This document shows positions 40,404 to 47,835 of a stretch of DNA of 50,102 nt, piece after piece. The position numbers were made by a program, and so were the translations under genes. The notes below the pieces were generated by a model. The model searched no databases. It worked only from the letters and a program-made list of their open reading frames with translations, and had not been told where the DNA came from. Source of the DNA: an uncultured Acidobacteriota bacterium (lineage in GTDB: Bacteria > Acidobacteriota > Vicinamibacteria > Vicinamibacterales > UBA2999); NCBI GenBank assembly GCA_902826515.1, contig CADEFD010000010.1:1-50102 (forward strand), written 5' to 3'. Numbering within the stretch: position 1 is the first letter of the stretch; every line of letters starts with the position of its first letter.

Positions 40404-41966
40404 ATGAGCTGCGTCTGCCAGGGGGGCCACCCCGACCCGGCGCCCGGTCCGGCGCCCATCAGCCGCCGCGCGTGGCTGGCGGGCGGGGCCGGGGTCGCGG
40501 GACTGCTCGCGGCCGTCCGGCCCGCCCGGGCCGCCTCGTCCGCGCAACCGGCCCGCGCCGCCTCGGTGCCCGAACCGCCGCGGGCGCCGTTCGTCATCGA
40601 GGCCGGCTGGGCGCTCACGACAGACGCCGTGGACCGCGTCACCCTCATGCGCGACGCCTCGATCGTGGTCGAGCAGGGGGCCATCGCCGAGGTGCGGCAG
40701 GGCCGGGTGGCCGGCCGCCAGACCCGTATCGACGCGCGCCGGCTGCTCGTGCTGCCGGGCTTCATCAGCGGGCACACCCACGTCTCCGCGGGCACGCCCA
40801 CCCGCGGCATCATCGAAGGCGGACGGTCGTACGCGCGTCCGCTCGAGGTGGTCGAAGGGCTCGACGACGCCGGCCTCGACGCCCTCACGGCGCTCAATCT
40901 CGCGGAGCTCCTGCGCAGCGGCTGCACGACCACGCTCGACATGAGCCTGAGCCTCCGCCAGGCCGAGTCGTACGTGCGGGTGGCGACGCGCTGGGGCGTG
41001 CGCGGCTACCCGGCGCCGATGATTCCCGGCATCCCGCGGCTCTTTCCGATCTGGCAGCGGCGCGACGACGCCACGCTCACGGCGTCCGTGCCCGGCACGC
41101 TCGAGGAGATCGCCGCCGCGCGCCGCTTCGGGGTCACGAACGCCCGGGCCAACGACGGCCTGATCCGCGCGCAGATCGCGCCGCACGCCACCGACACGCA
41201 CACCCCCGAGACGATGCGCGCGCTGATCGACGCCGCGCGTGCCGTGGGCAACGGCCTCCACATCCATCTGGCGCAAGGCGCCCGGGAGACGGAGACCGTG
41301 ACGCGGCTCTGGGGCGTTTCCCCGGTGCGCTGGCTCGAGTCGCTCGGCGCCTACGATCTGCCGGTGTTCGGCGCGCACATGAGCGGCGTGGACTGGGCCG
41401 CGGATGGCCCCGTGCTCAAGCGGCACGGCGTGGTCTTCGCGCACTGCCCGTCGGCCGGGGGCGCCGGTGGCGAGTCGATGCCGTATCCCGAGGCCCTCGG
41501 CGCCGGTGTGGCGGTGAACATCGGCATCGATACGCACTCGAACGACTACGTCGAGAACCTGAAGCTGGCGGTGCTCTACGGACAGGCGCGCGAGGCGCTC
41601 CTGCGCCGCGTGAGTCCCGTGGCCCTCGAACGTCCCTCGATCTGGACGGCGGTGGCGGGCGCCACGCTCGTGCCGGCCATCGGCCTGCGCCGCCCGGACC
41701 TTGGACGGATTCGCGCCGGGGCCCGCGCCGACCTCACGATGATCGACGTCTCGGGGCTGCTCGTGGGCGCCGGCGCGCTGCCGCCCGAGCCCCTGCACCA
41801 CCTGCTCTATGCGAACGGCACGGCGGTGCGGCACGTGATGACCGACGGTCGGCTGCAGGTCTTCGACGGCCGCCTCGTGGCCGATGAGGCGGAGGTCCTC
41901 GACGCCGGCGGACGCGCCGTGCAGACGGTGTGGCAGCAGCTCGATCGTGAAGGATGGTTTCGATGA
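40404..41966 (+). CDS. Tat-exported deaminase-type amidohydrolase
   Basis: The product is 520 aa from ATG 40404. The N-terminus has a Tat signal (SRRAWLAGGAGVAGLLAAV). The metal-dependent hydrolase motifs of the ATZ/TRZ-cytosine deaminase group are complete: LPGFISGHTHVSAG, HIHLAQGARET, FAHCPSAGGAG and NIGIDTHSNDYVENLK, with a normal end (LGRIRAGARADLTMIDVSG). It probably hydrolyses or deaminates a small heterocycle outside the cytoplasm; the substrate is unknown. Its stop overlaps the start of the following oligopeptidase, suggesting co-translation. Divergent from the tcyP leader. Confidence 0.85.
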   Translation: MSCVCQGGHPDPAPGPAPISRRAWLAGGAGVAGLLAAVRPARAASSAQPARAASVPEPPRAPFVIEAGWALTTDAVDRVTLMRDASIVVEQGAIAEVRQGRVAGRQTRIDARRLLVLPGFISGHTHVSAGTPTRGIIEGGRSYARPLEVVEGLDDAGLDALTALNLAELLRSGCTTTLDMSLSLRQAESYVRVATRWGVRGYPAPMIPGIPRLFPIWQRRDDATLTASVPGTLEEIAAARRFGVTNARANDGLIRAQIAPHATDTHTPETMRALIDAARAVGNGLHIHLAQGARETETVTRLWGVSPVRWLESLGAYDLPVFGAHMSGVDWAADGPVLKRHGVVFAHCPSAGGAGGESMPYPEALGAGVAVNIGIDTHSNDYVENLKLAVLYGQAREALLRRVSPVALERPSIWTAVAGATLVPAIGLRRPDLGRIRAGARADLTMIDVSGLLVGAGALPPEPLHHLLYANGTAVRHVMTDGRLQVFDGRLVADEAEVLDAGGRAVQTVWQQLDREGWFR

Positions 41967-44128
41967 TGGCGCGTGTCTCCCCCTCCCTCTTGTGTGTCCT
42001 CTGCGGGATCGCCGCGCTCTCCGCGTGCGGGCGGCCTGCCCCGCCGCCGCCGATGGCGCCGGTCACGCGCGTCGAGACCGTGGTGGATACGATCCACGGC
42101 GAGGCCTTTCCCGATCCCTACCGGTGGCTCGAGGATCAGCGCGCACCGGACACGCGCGCCTGGCTCACCGCGCAGGAGGCGTACACCACCGTCACGCTGC
42201 CGCGCGACGACAGCCGCCTCGCCCTCGAGCAGCGACTGACGGCGCTCATGGACCGCGCCGAGATCGGCGCGCCGCGCCGCGGCGGCGACCACGAGTACTT
42301 CACCCTGCGCCGTGTGGGCGATCCGCTGGCCGCCATCTACCGACGCCCGGTGCCGGCCGCGCCGGCGAAGGGCACCGCGGCGCCGCGGTCGCCGATCGAT
42401 CCGGCCGCCACGTATGAGGTGGTCGTGGATCCGCGGCCGCTCAGCGCCGATCAGACCACGCGCGTCGAACTCGTGAGCGTCGATCGACAGGGCCGGTATC
42501 TCGTCTACGCCGTGCGCGACGGCGGGCAGGACGAGCACTCGCTGCACATTCGCGACCTCGCGTCGGGACGCGATCTCGCCGACTCCTTCCCCGCCGCGCT
42601 CTACAGCAGTCTCGTGCCGGCGGCTGCCGGTGACGGCTTCTATTACAGCGTCCGCTCGCGGCAGACCGGCGCGCGCGTCCGGAAGCACCGGTGGGACACG
42701 GGTACCGACACCGACGCGCTCGTGTTCGGCGACGGCTACGGCCCCACCGCATTCGTCTCGGTGCTGCAGAGCGACGACGGACGCTGGCTGGTGTTCACCG
42801 CGCAGCACGGCTGGGCCTCGACCGATGTGTTCGCCCTCGACACGCGCGCGCCGCGGGCGGCGCCGATCGAGATCGCCCGGGGACTGGATGCGCGCTTCTA
42901 TCCGCGCTTCGTGAACGGCGAGCTGTGGATGCGCACCGATTTCGAGGCGCCGCGCAACCGCGTGGTGGCCGTGTCACTCGCGCGGCCGGCGCGCACGGCC
43001 TGGCGTACGGTGGTGGCCGAGCAGCCCGAGGTGCTCGAAGACGTCACCGTCATTGACGGCGCCATCTACGCGCAGCTCCTGCACGAGGCGGCCAGCCGCC
43101 TCGTGCGCTTCGATCCGGATGGCACGCGCCGCGACGAACTGCCAGTGCCGCCCATGCACTCGGCATCGATTCGCGGCGACGGCCCCGGCCACGCGGTGCT
43201 GACGCTCGAGTCGTTCGCCGCGCCAGAGACGTCGTGGCGCACGGACCTCGCGACCGGCGCGCGCACCGTGGATCGTGCTGCCGAGATCCCGTACGACGGC
43301 ACGAACGTCGAGGTGCGCTACGGCGCCGCGGCGTCGAAGGACGGCACGCGGGTGCCGGTCTGGGTCGTGCACAAGAAGGGTCTGACGCGCACCGGCAGCA
43401 CACCGACGCTGCTCTTCGGCTACGGCGGCTTCTACGCCGCGCAGAAGCCGTCGTTCTCGCCGCTCGCGGCGGCGTGGGTCGAGGCCGGCGGCGTCTACGC
43501 GATGGCGGTCCTGCGCGGCGGCAGCGAGTTCGGCGAAACCTGGCACCGCGCCGGCATGCTCACGAACAAACCGCGGGTCTTCGAGGACTTCATCGCCGCC
43601 GGCGAGTGGCTGGTGGCAGAGCGCTACACGAGTCCGCGGACACTGGGCATCATGGGCACGAGCAACGGCGGCCTGCTCGTCGGCGCCGCGCTCACCATGC
43701 GGCCCGACCTCTTCCGCGCCGTGCTCTGCGGGTTCCCGGACGTCGACATCCTGCGCTTCAACCACTACACGACGAACAACAACATGCCGGCGCTGCTCGA
43801 GTACGGCGATGCGGCCATCAAGGCGCAGTTCGACGTGATTCGCACCTACTCGCCGTATCAGGCGGTGCGGGCCGGCACGCCGTATCCGGCCGTGCTCGTC
43901 GCAACCGGCGACCTCGACACGCGCGTGCCGCCGCTTGCCGGCCGCAAGTTCGCCGCGCGTCTCCAGGCCGCGACCACGTCGGGACATCCGGTGCTGCTGC
44001 GGTACCACGCGAAGGGCGGGCACGCGGCCAACTACGGCATGCCCTTCCCGCTGCGCGTGCAGCAGACGGCGATGGACCTGCACTTCATGATGCGCGAGCT
44101 GGGCCTGCCGCTGCCGCCCGCGCGCTGA
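41963..44128 (+). CDS. Prolyl oligopeptidase (S9A) lipoprotein
   Basis: The product is 721 aa from ATG 41963, which has AAGGA about 8 nt upstream; alternatives at 41954 and 41966 are in frame. The signal ends in the lipobox LSAC, so it is membrane-anchored. Residues about 35-430 form the S9A propeller, starting with GEAFPDPYRWLEDQRAPDTRAWL, the usual N-terminal signature. The hydrolase domain has Ser in GIMGTSNGGLL (S567), Asp in GDLDTRVPPLAG and His in KGGHAANYG. It cleaves after proline in short peptides. Paired with an upstream amidohydrolase by overlapping stop and start. Confidence 0.93.
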   Translation: MMARVSPSLLCVLCGIAALSACGRPAPPPPMAPVTRVETVVDTIHGEAFPDPYRWLEDQRAPDTRAWLTAQEAYTTVTLPRDDSRLALEQRLTALMDRAEIGAPRRGGDHEYFTLRRVGDPLAAIYRRPVPAAPAKGTAAPRSPIDPAATYEVVVDPRPLSADQTTRVELVSVDRQGRYLVYAVRDGGQDEHSLHIRDLASGRDLADSFPAALYSSLVPAAAGDGFYYSVRSRQTGARVRKHRWDTGTDTDALVFGDGYGPTAFVSVLQSDDGRWLVFTAQHGWASTDVFALDTRAPRAAPIEIARGLDARFYPRFVNGELWMRTDFEAPRNRVVAVSLARPARTAWRTVVAEQPEVLEDVTVIDGAIYAQLLHEAASRLVRFDPDGTRRDELPVPPMHSASIRGDGPGHAVLTLESFAAPETSWRTDLATGARTVDRAAEIPYDGTNVEVRYGAAASKDGTRVPVWVVHKKGLTRTGSTPTLLFGYGGFYAAQKPSFSPLAAAWVEAGGVYAMAVLRGGSEFGETWHRAGMLTNKPRVFEDFIAAGEWLVAERYTSPRTLGIMGTSNGGLLVGAALTMRPDLFRAVLCGFPDVDILRFNHYTTNNNMPALLEYGDAAIKAQFDVIRTYSPYQAVRAGTPYPAVLVATGDLDTRVPPLAGRKFAARLQAATTSGHPVLLRYHAKGGHAANYGMPFPLRVQQTAMDLHFMMRELGLPLPPAR

Positions 44129-44138
44129 CACAGTGGCG

Positions 44139-45590
44139 TCAGTGCGGCGCCGTCGTGGCGGCAGCGCGACTCTTCGCGTCGGCCAACAGCGCGTCGAGCG
44201 CGGCCCGGTCGAGCGCCTGCCCGCGCAGCACGAGCGCATGAATCGCGCGCGTGGCGCCGATGTCCTCGAGCGGGTTCTTCTCGAGTACGAGGATGTCGGC
44301 GTGTTTGCCGGCCGCGAGCGCGCCGTAGTCTGCGCCCTTGCCGAGGAACGCCGGGCCGTGCACCACCGACGCCGCCAGCGCCTGCTGCGGCGTCAGGCCG
44401 TAGCGCACCAGGATCTCGAGTTCGTCGTGCAGGCCGATGCCGGGATAGTTGAACGAGTTCAGGAACCCCGCATCGGTGCCGGCGAGAATCGTGACGCCGG
44501 CCTGCTGCAGCAGCGGCAGCAGCCGCGCCGCCTGCTCGAACCGCTCGTGGCGCCGCGCCACGGCCGCGGCATCGTCACCGGCGGCGCGCGTCACACGCCC
44601 CTCGTACGTAGCCTTCAGACCGGCGCCGAGGTACTGCAGATAACTGTCGCCCGCGTGTGAGTCCTGGTCGAGATACGCGAGGATGCGGCTGCCGTTGAGC
44701 GTCGGCGTCACGGCGGTGCCGCGCTTCGCGAGACGCTGGTAGGTGCTGAGCGCCGTGGCCTCGTCGAACGAATCGATCATCGCAGTCGTGGCGTCGGCTG
44801 CCGTCATCGTGCCGGCAGCCACGGCCGCGCTCAGTTCCGCTTCGCGCGGTGAGCCGCCGCGCAGCAGATACGACATGTGCTCGATGGAGCGCAGGCCCGC
44901 CTCCGACGCCTGATCGAGCGTCACCGCCACCGGCACATGCGCTGACGTGGCAAAACCGCGCCGCGTGGCCTCGCGCAGGCCGTACATGTAGAGCGCCGGC
45001 GTGAGCGTGTTCTCGGTGATCTTCACGAAGTCCACGCGCATGGCCTGCAGCTTGTCGAGCGCGGCCTGCACCTCGGGTTCACTCCCCACCTCGAGGTCGC
45101 CCGGCCACACCGAGTTGATGCCTTCGAGCTTCGGGCCCGAGGTGAAGATCGACGGCCCCTGCAGCGTCCCGGCGGCCACCGCCGCGCGCCACTCGAGCAC
45201 GCTCGGGCTGAGGTCTCCGGCCGCATCGCGCACCGTCGTGATGCCGTGCGCGACGTAGAGCGGCAGCAGATTGCGGTTCTCCTCGATGAGGGCCTCGCCG
45301 CCGCCGAAGTGGACGTGCATGTCCCACAGCCCCGGCAGGGCGAAACGGCCCGTGGCGTCCACGGTGCGGGCCGGCGCGAACCCCGCCGCCGAGTCGTTCA
45401 CCGCGACGATGCGGTCTCCGGCCACGACGATGGTGCGCCCGGGCGTGAGCGTGCCGGTGGCGACGTCCACCACGGTGACGCCCGTGAGCGCGAGATCGGC
45501 CGGCGTGCCGGCCGGCTGGCCGCAGCCGGCGATCACGAGCCCGAGAACGAAGACGAAGGCAAGCGAGCGTATGGACGTCACGCGCGACAC
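44139..45590 (-). CDS. Amidohydrolase lipoprotein
   Basis: The product is 483 aa from GTG 45590 (an in-frame GTG at 45581 is equally possible). The N-terminus SIRSLAFVFVLGLVIAGCGQ is a lipoprotein signal. Metal ligands are complete: LPGLWDMHVHFGGG, DFVKITEN, SAHVPV, SIEHMSYLLRG, and ILAGTDAGF. GLHDELEILVRYGLTPQQALAAS and GALAAGKHADILVLEKNPLEDI follow. It is the intact counterpart of the degenerate protein at 16945-17712. Convergent with the oligopeptidase gene and divergent from the solute-binding gene. Confidence 0.88.
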   Translation of the reverse strand: MSRVTSIRSLAFVFVLGLVIAGCGQPAGTPADLALTGVTVVDVATGTLTPGRTIVVAGDRIVAVNDSAAGFAPARTVDATGRFALPGLWDMHVHFGGGEALIEENRNLLPLYVAHGITTVRDAAGDLSPSVLEWRAAVAAGTLQGPSIFTSGPKLEGINSVWPGDLEVGSEPEVQAALDKLQAMRVDFVKITENTLTPALYMYGLREATRRGFATSAHVPVAVTLDQASEAGLRSIEHMSYLLRGGSPREAELSAAVAAGTMTAADATTAMIDSFDEATALSTYQRLAKRGTAVTPTLNGSRILAYLDQDSHAGDSYLQYLGAGLKATYEGRVTRAAGDDAAAVARRHERFEQAARLLPLLQQAGVTILAGTDAGFLNSFNYPGIGLHDELEILVRYGLTPQQALAASVVHGPAFLGKGADYGALAAGKHADILVLEKNPLEDIGATRAIHALVLRGQALDRAALDALLADAKSRAAATTAPH

Positions 45591-45632
45591 CGTAACACGA
45601 TCGCCGGGCGGGCGGCCGCGCCGCGTGCCATG

Positions 45633-46682
45633 ATGGCGCGCATGCTGCGACGTCACTTCCTGCAGTCCGCCGCTCTGGCGCTTGCCGCCGCGTCGCCGGT
45701 GGCACGGGCCTCGGGCCAACCGCGTCCCTTCCGCGTACTCCTCAATTCCAGCATCTCCGGCCCGCAGGCGTTCTTCTTCCTCGCGCAGGACCGCGGCTAC
45801 ATGAAGGCCGCCGGCCTCGACGCCGCGTTCGTCGGCGGCGACGGCGCGGCCGCGATCGTGCCGCGCGTCGGGCCCGAGGGATTCGACTTCGGCTACGGCG
45901 ACCTGAACGCTCTGGTGCCGCTCGTGGCGCGGGGGACCGCCGACGCCCCGATCGCCGTGTGGGTCGCCTTCAACACCACCCCGCTCACGATCGCCGTGGA
46001 TGCTGACGGCCCGGTGAAGACGCCGAAGGATCTCGAAGGCCGCGTCGTGGCCGGGCATCCCATCGATGCGGCGCTCGAGGTGTTTCCCGAGTTCGCCGCC
46101 GCCACCGGCATCGACGCGCGCGCGGTCACGGTGCGCCGCTCGCCTGCCAGCATGCGCAGCCTGGTCGAGGACATGCTGGCCGGCAGGAGTGCCGGCGTCT
46201 TCGGGTTCGTGAACACGATCATCGCCGCGGTCGCGCCGGCCGGCATCGACGGCCGCACCAGGCTTCGCTTCCTCGAATACCGCCACCACACGCCCGATCT
46301 CTACGGCAACACGCTGATGGTGTCGCGACGGCTGCTGGCCGAGCGCCTGGCGGATGTCACGGCCTTCGTGCGCGCCGTCAATCGCGGCCTGGCCGACACG
46401 GTGACCGACCTCGATGCCGCGATCGCGAGCGTGGTCAAGCGGGATGCGGCCGTGCGCGCCGACGTGGACAAGCCGCGGCTGGCCGGCACGCTGGCGATGG
46501 AGATGGCACATCCGGAAGGCGCGCGCCTGGGCATCGGCGACGTGGACGACGGGCGCCTCTCGCGTGGCATCGCCCTCATCGCGAAGAGCCGCGGGCTGCC
46601 CCGCGTGCCGGCGCCGTCCGAAGTCTTCACACGCACCTGCCTGCCACCGCTGGCCGAGCGCGTGACGTCGCTGGCGCGCTGA
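45633..46682 (+). CDS. Tat-exported NMT1/SsuA-like solute-binding protein 1
   Basis: A 349-aa periplasmic binding protein. Several in-frame ATGs exist (45630, 45633, 45642); all retain the Tat-like RRHFLQSAALALAAASP. The mature part FRVLLNSSISGPQAFFFLAQDRGYMKAAGLDAAF and GFDFGYGDLNALVPLVARG fit the NMT1/THI5/SsuA family, which binds sulfonates, nitrate, or pyrimidine precursors. No ABC permease or ATPase gene is adjacent. It is followed by a paralogue of the same length, so the pair arose by tandem duplication. Confidence 0.82.
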   Translation: MARMLRRHFLQSAALALAAASPVARASGQPRPFRVLLNSSISGPQAFFFLAQDRGYMKAAGLDAAFVGGDGAAAIVPRVGPEGFDFGYGDLNALVPLVARGTADAPIAVWVAFNTTPLTIAVDADGPVKTPKDLEGRVVAGHPIDAALEVFPEFAAATGIDARAVTVRRSPASMRSLVEDMLAGRSAGVFGFVNTIIAAVAPAGIDGRTRLRFLEYRHHTPDLYGNTLMVSRRLLAERLADVTAFVRAVNRGLADTVTDLDAAIASVVKRDAAVRADVDKPRLAGTLAMEMAHPEGARLGIGDVDDGRLSRGIALIAKSRGLPRVPAPSEVFTRTCLPPLAERVTSLAR

Positions 46683-46696
46683 CCCTGGAGTTGCCG

Positions 46697-47746
46697 ATGT
46701 CCGCACCGACCCGCAGACAGTTCCTGTCAACGCTGGCCATCGCACCGGCCGTCATGCTCGGCACCGGACGTGAGGCCCAGCCGCCGACGCGCCTGCGCGT
46801 GCTCCTCAACTCCGACTTCTCGAGCGTCAACACCTGGTTCACGCTGGCCGACGACCGCGGGTTCTTCCGCGACGCCGGACTGGCGCTCGACTACACGGCG
46901 GGCCGAGGCGCCTACACCGCCGCCGGACGGGCGGCCGCCGAGGGCTTCGATGTCGCCTACGGCGATGTGAATGCGCTCGTCGAAGAGGTCGCGCGGTCGA
47001 ACGTGCAGGCGCCGGTGGCGGTCTACATGATGTTCAACCGCTCGCCGTCGGTCGTCGCGGTGCCGGCTGGTTCAGCGATACGCACCGCGGCCGATCTCGC
47101 GGGCCGGCACGTGCGCGGGCATGCCACCGACGTCGCGCTGCAGACGTTCCCGGTGCTGGCGGCGGCGCACGGCGTGGACGCGAGCCGCGTGCGCATCACG
47201 ACGAGCGAGGCGGGCATGGGTGCGCTCGTCACCGGCATGCTCGCCGGGGAGAGCGACGGCACGTTCGGCTACGACTCCACGATTACGGCCGCCCTCCTGA
47301 CCGGGGGCGTGCCACTCGAGCGCGTGCGCTTCCTGTCCTACGCCACCCTCACGCCGGACCTCTACGGCAGCGCGCTCATGGTGTCGCGCCGTCTCGCGCG
47401 CGAACAGCCGGCCGTGGTGCAGGCACTCGTCCGCGCCGTGAATCGGGGCGTCGGCGCGGTGGTCGGTGACGCCGACGCGGCGCTTGCGGCGACGAAGCGG
47501 CGGGTGCCCGCCATGCACGACGCCGCCGAACGGGCGCGCCTCGAACACACGCTGCGCGGCGACATGGGCCATCCGGAGGGCCGGCGGCTCGGCGTCGGCG
47601 CCGTGGACGACGCGCGCTTCGCGCGTGGCATCGCCGCGCTCTGCCGCGCCAAGGACCTGCCGCGTGTGCCGGCAGCGGCAGACGTCTTCGACGCGGCGTT
47701 CGCCGTGCCCGCCGCCGACCGCATCACCTCGCTCGCCGGCGCCTGA
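46697..47746 (+). CDS. Tat-exported NMT1/SsuA-like solute-binding protein 2
   Basis: The product is 349 aa from ATG 46697 with GGAG 6 nt upstream. The Tat motif TRRQFLSTLAIAPAVML is clear. It aligns along its whole length with the preceding protein (RVLLNSDFSSVNTWFTLADDRGFFRDAGL, GFDVAYGDVNALVEEVAR, TPDLYGSALMVSRRLA, HPEGRRLGVGAVDDARFARGIA). It starts 14 bp after the first copy ends, so they are co-transcribed. The ligand-facing parts differ, suggesting related but distinct substrates. Confidence 0.82.
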   Translation: MSAPTRRQFLSTLAIAPAVMLGTGREAQPPTRLRVLLNSDFSSVNTWFTLADDRGFFRDAGLALDYTAGRGAYTAAGRAAAEGFDVAYGDVNALVEEVARSNVQAPVAVYMMFNRSPSVVAVPAGSAIRTAADLAGRHVRGHATDVALQTFPVLAAAHGVDASRVRITTSEAGMGALVTGMLAGESDGTFGYDSTITAALLTGGVPLERVRFLSYATLTPDLYGSALMVSRRLAREQPAVVQALVRAVNRGVGAVVGDADAALAATKRRVPAMHDAAERARLEHTLRGDMGHPEGRRLGVGAVDDARFARGIAALCRAKDLPRVPAAADVFDAAFAVPAADRITSLAGA

Positions 47747-47834
47747 CCAGTTGTAACGGGGTCTGTCACGGTCACCGAACGTCTCTGGTGACAGCCCCGA
47801 TGACAACTGGTGACCGTGACAGACCCCGTTACAA
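47747..47834. repeat. Dispersed palindromic element, copy 2, with duplicated right arm
   Basis: Arms 47751-47776 and 47809-47834 are perfect 26-bp reverse complements with the same core as the element at 8177 (AACGGGGTCTGTCACGGTCA). The 32-nt loop contains a decayed second right arm (GGTGACAGCCCCGATGACAA, then CTGG) that can also pair with the left flank CCAGTTGT...GGGG.CTGTCA. It separates the second binding-protein gene from the convergent oxidoreductase gene. Confidence 0.88.
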
Positions 47835-47835
47835 A

